Origin: DMER01 sp003451645
GTDB taxonomy: Bacteria > Pseudomonadota > Alphaproteobacteria > Micropepsales > Micropepsaceae
NCBI GenBank assembly: GCA_031976175.1
Contig: DALYLR010000025.1
Coordinates: forward strand, 1 to 54,838
Length of the DNA stretch: 54,838 bases
Reading direction: 5' to 3'
This document shows positions 53,135 to 54,838 of the stretch, one piece after another. The notes under the pieces were generated by a model that worked only from the letters and a program-made list of their open reading frames with translations, was not told where the DNA came from and ran no database searches. How positions within the stretch are numbered: the stretch's first letter is position 1; the number at the start of each line of letters is the position of its first letter. Made by a program: the position numbers and the translations under genes.

Positions 53135-53812
53135 ATGAAACCGTCTATTCAGAATGAGCATGGGCAGGCGCTCGCACATTTGCGCGCGATGGCGCAAGAA
53201 TACAGTCTCAACCAGCTGCGAGTGGCCGAGCTGTTTGGGGCCAGCAGCGCAGAAATGACGGCTTGGTTCGAAGACCCAAGCCGCGCGCCAGCCGACACTG
53301 CCAAGCGTGTCGCCAAAATCGGCCGGTGCTTGCATATCAACAGCGCGAGAGCTTGGTCAGAACGTGTTCGGCTTTCCTCCGGCATGGAACTCCTGTTTGA
53401 CAACACCCTCTCGGTCGTGGCGATCAGCAAATCGGCGCGCGTCTTCGATCTGGATGACGGAACCGGCGACATGGAGGTGCCTGAGGCGCTCCTGATCGGC
53501 CGCCACTACAATGATCTGTTGCCCAATCCGGGTGCCAATCTGCTATCGACCGGTGGCCGGGGGCTTTCTGACCTCGCAAAACTCGGCTTTTTCGAAGGCC
53601 GCGTCTCATCGATCAGTTACAGTGCTGAGATCTGCTTTGGCGCAGCGACAATTCATGGGATATGGCAGGCTTGGCCGGTCATCACACCAGACTTGGGCAT
53701 TATTGGTCATGCGCGACGCCATCCCGTGTTCGACAAGAGACCAACCCTTAAGGTGCCTGGCATGCGCCTCGCTTGGACTGAGATTGCCTTTGCTGGCGGT
53801 GCTCCAAACTAA
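53135..53812 (+). CDS. Diverged HTH plus PAS-like domain protein (paralogue C)
   Basis: 225 residues, ATG start, GGGGG about 12 bases upstream. Residues about 12-62 look like a worn helix-turn-helix (YSLNQLRVAELFGASSAEMT, then AWFEDPSRAP) in the same place as the XRE domain of A. Then ARAWSERVRLSSGMELLFD (like A's ESWINRVSLSAGREHLFE) and the shared domain with an insert: ALLIGRHYNDLLPNPG, LAKLGFFEGRVSSISYSAE, GIWQAWPVITPDLGIIGHAR. 52 bases after B and 16 before aat. Function unknown beyond likely regulation. Confidence 0.8.
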   Translation: MKPSIQNEHGQALAHLRAMAQEYSLNQLRVAELFGASSAEMTAWFEDPSRAPADTAKRVAKIGRCLHINSARAWSERVRLSSGMELLFDNTLSVVAISKSARVFDLDDGTGDMEVPEALLIGRHYNDLLPNPGANLLSTGGRGLSDLAKLGFFEGRVSSISYSAEICFGAATIHGIWQAWPVITPDLGIIGHARRHPVFDKRPTLKVPGMRLAWTEIAFAGGAPN

Positions 53813-53828
53813 GGGCCCTGGCGCCTGA

Positions 53829-54482
53829 ATGATTGACCCTGAGCAATTGCTCGCGGCCTATGCGCAAGGGTACTTCCCCATGGCGCGCTCTGCCCGCGAG
53901 CGCAAAGTTGAGTGGATCGATCCGGACTTTCGCGGGATCATTCCGCTTGCGGATTTTCACGTGCCCAGACGATTGGCGCGCACCGTCAGGCAGGACCAGT
54001 ACCAGGTCAAACCCGACACTGCCTTCAAGCAAGTCATGCAGCATTGCGCCGAGCCGATGCCCGGGCGAATGACGACCTGGATCAACCGAACGATATTCGA
54101 ATCCTATTGCCGCCTCCATGCGCTCGGCCACGCCCACTCCATAGAGGTTTGGGATGGCGAGACGCTGGTCGGCGGGCTCTATGGCGTGAAGCTGGGTGCC
54201 GCATTCTTTGGCGAAAGCATGTTCTCGCGGCGCACCGATGTCAGCAAGATCGCGCTTGTGCACCTCGTGGCGCGGCTTCTGAGCGGCGGGTTCCTGCTTT
54301 TGGACACACAGTTCCAGACCGAACACCTCAGTCAGTTCGGCACTCAAGAAATTCCGCGTGAGGCTTATCTGGAGCGCTTGCAGTCAGCGCTTACGCAGAA
54401 TGCGAACTTCTATGAGTTAGGGGCCGCCGGGGCCGCCGTGTCTGGGCGCGCTGTCTTGCAGCTGATCACCCAGACATCATAG
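53829..54482 (+). CDS. aat: Leucyl/phenylalanyl-tRNA-protein transferase
   Basis: Adds Leu or Phe from tRNA to N-terminal Arg or Lys of proteins, marking them for ClpAP through ClpS. 217 residues, ATG start. Motifs: 'LLAAYAQGYFPMARSARE', VEWIDPDFRGIIPL, TWINRTIFESYCRLHALGHA, SIEVWDGETLVGGLYGVKLG, AAFFGESMFSRRTDVSKIAL and LLDTQFQTEHLSQFG. It starts 16 bases after paralogue C. The last 24 codons overlap the convergent DUF2155 gene (73 bases), longer than usual. Confidence 0.96.
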   Translation: MIDPEQLLAAYAQGYFPMARSARERKVEWIDPDFRGIIPLADFHVPRRLARTVRQDQYQVKPDTAFKQVMQHCAEPMPGRMTTWINRTIFESYCRLHALGHAHSIEVWDGETLVGGLYGVKLGAAFFGESMFSRRTDVSKIALVHLVARLLSGGFLLLDTQFQTEHLSQFGTQEIPREAYLERLQSALTQNANFYELGAAGAAVSGRAVLQLITQTS

Positions 54483-54838
54483 ATCGGGTGCTCCAACGCG
54501 TTGAGTGCGGGCGACGACCCAAACATCCAGCCCGAGAATACCTTCTCCAGGCTGCCATTGGGCCTTCGCTCCTGAATGTCTAGATACACCGCCGATTCCG
54601 GCGGCTCTTCCGGCGGCCGCGTACGGCAGGTGTGAACGGTAATCGCCAAAGTGTTGTAAGCGATCGATTGACCAAGCGGCACTTCGAACTTTGCCGTGCG
54701 CGCCGCAATCTTATCGAGACCGCCCAACACAACGCCATAGACCGTCGGCGCAATACCCGTTGCCACCGGTGGCACCTCCGCCGGGGCGGTGTCCCCGCCA
54801 ACAACGGGCTCTTCTGCGGGCGCTTCCGTGACCGCAGG
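54410..54838 (-). CDS. DUF2155 exported protein, 5' end cut by window
   Basis: The frame is open from the window edge to the stop at 54410. The visible 142 codons have an acidic Pro/Ala/Glu stretch (PAVTEAPAEEPVVGGDTAP) and then the DUF2155 domain: KFEVPLGQSIAYNTLAITVH, CRTRPPEEPPESAVYLDI, SGWMFGSSPALNALEHPIYD, VWVISC. Two cysteines may form a disulfide. Members usually have a signal peptide, here outside the window, and lie next to aat in Alphaproteobacteria. Function is unknown. The stop lies inside the aat coding end. Confidence 0.9.
   Translation of the reverse strand, partial: PAVTEAPAEEPVVGGDTAPAEVPPVATGIAPTVYGVVLGGLDKIAARTAKFEVPLGQSIAYNTLAITVHTCRTRPPEEPPESAVYLDIQERRPNGSLEKVFSGWMFGSSPALNALEHPIYDVWVISCKTARPDTAAPAAPNS

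Overview
The window is chromosomal DNA from an alphaproteobacterium. Three things point there: 5-aminolevulinate synthase (the C4 haem route), a MucR/Ros-family regulator, and gene orders typical of that class (nrdR-rib-nusB-thiL; lptFGD-surA-pdxA-rsmA; fabD-fabG-acpP-fabF-mltG-yicC-gmk; rne opposite amidase-mrcA-prfB; accB-accC-aat-DUF2155). Coding is dense and fairly GC-rich. The order within the class cannot be fixed by reading alone. Two runs of exactly 10 N lie inside genes (pepA and mrcA), so this is a draft or metagenome scaffold. No tRNA, rRNA, CRISPR array, prophage or intact insertion sequence was seen.

Layout. 1-7914 (minus): nrdR, ribD, ribE, ribBA-like, ribH, nusB, thiL, a FliL-like secreted protein and a cut-off H+-pyrophosphatase, read as one long operon. 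7915-8484: divergent control region. 8485-12149: mucR against hemA with a small partner, then ndk and an unknown four-helix membrane protein. 12150-14177: an accessory-looking stretch with a candidate small RNA and an unrecognised 410-residue protein. 14178-18035: ABC-F ATPase, holC, pepA. 18299-26165 (plus): envelope biogenesis (lptF, lptG, lptD, surA) running into pdxA and rsmA by 4-base overlaps. 26276-32560 (minus): fatty acid synthesis (fabD, fabG, acpP, fabF), then mltG, yicC, gmk, with a striking four-arm repeat between mltG and yicC. 33110-35098 (plus): an M23 endopeptidase plus bactofilin, a likely cell-shape module. 35120-40244 (minus): prfB with a programmed +1 frameshift, class A PBP, and periplasmic amidase. 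40956-44727 (plus): RNase E and a membrane TPR protein. 44714-49360: aminotransferase, M48 protease, DsbA-like protein, and a ThiS-ThiG fusion. 49503-54838: aroQ, accB, accC, three tandem paralogous regulator-like genes, aat, and a cut-off DUF2155 gene.

How it works together. Most genes are housekeeping: riboflavin, thiamine, haem and pyridoxal cofactors; acyl chains (acc, fab) feeding lipids; LPS export (lpt); peptidoglycan synthesis and turnover (mrcA, amidase, mltG, M23); oxidative folding and envelope quality control (surA, DsbA-like, M48); RNA turnover and translation termination (rne, yicC, prfB).

The least explained parts are the three tandem regulator paralogues at 51993-53812, the repeat at 27846-28014, and the 12150-14177 stretch with its candidate RNA and unknown gene.
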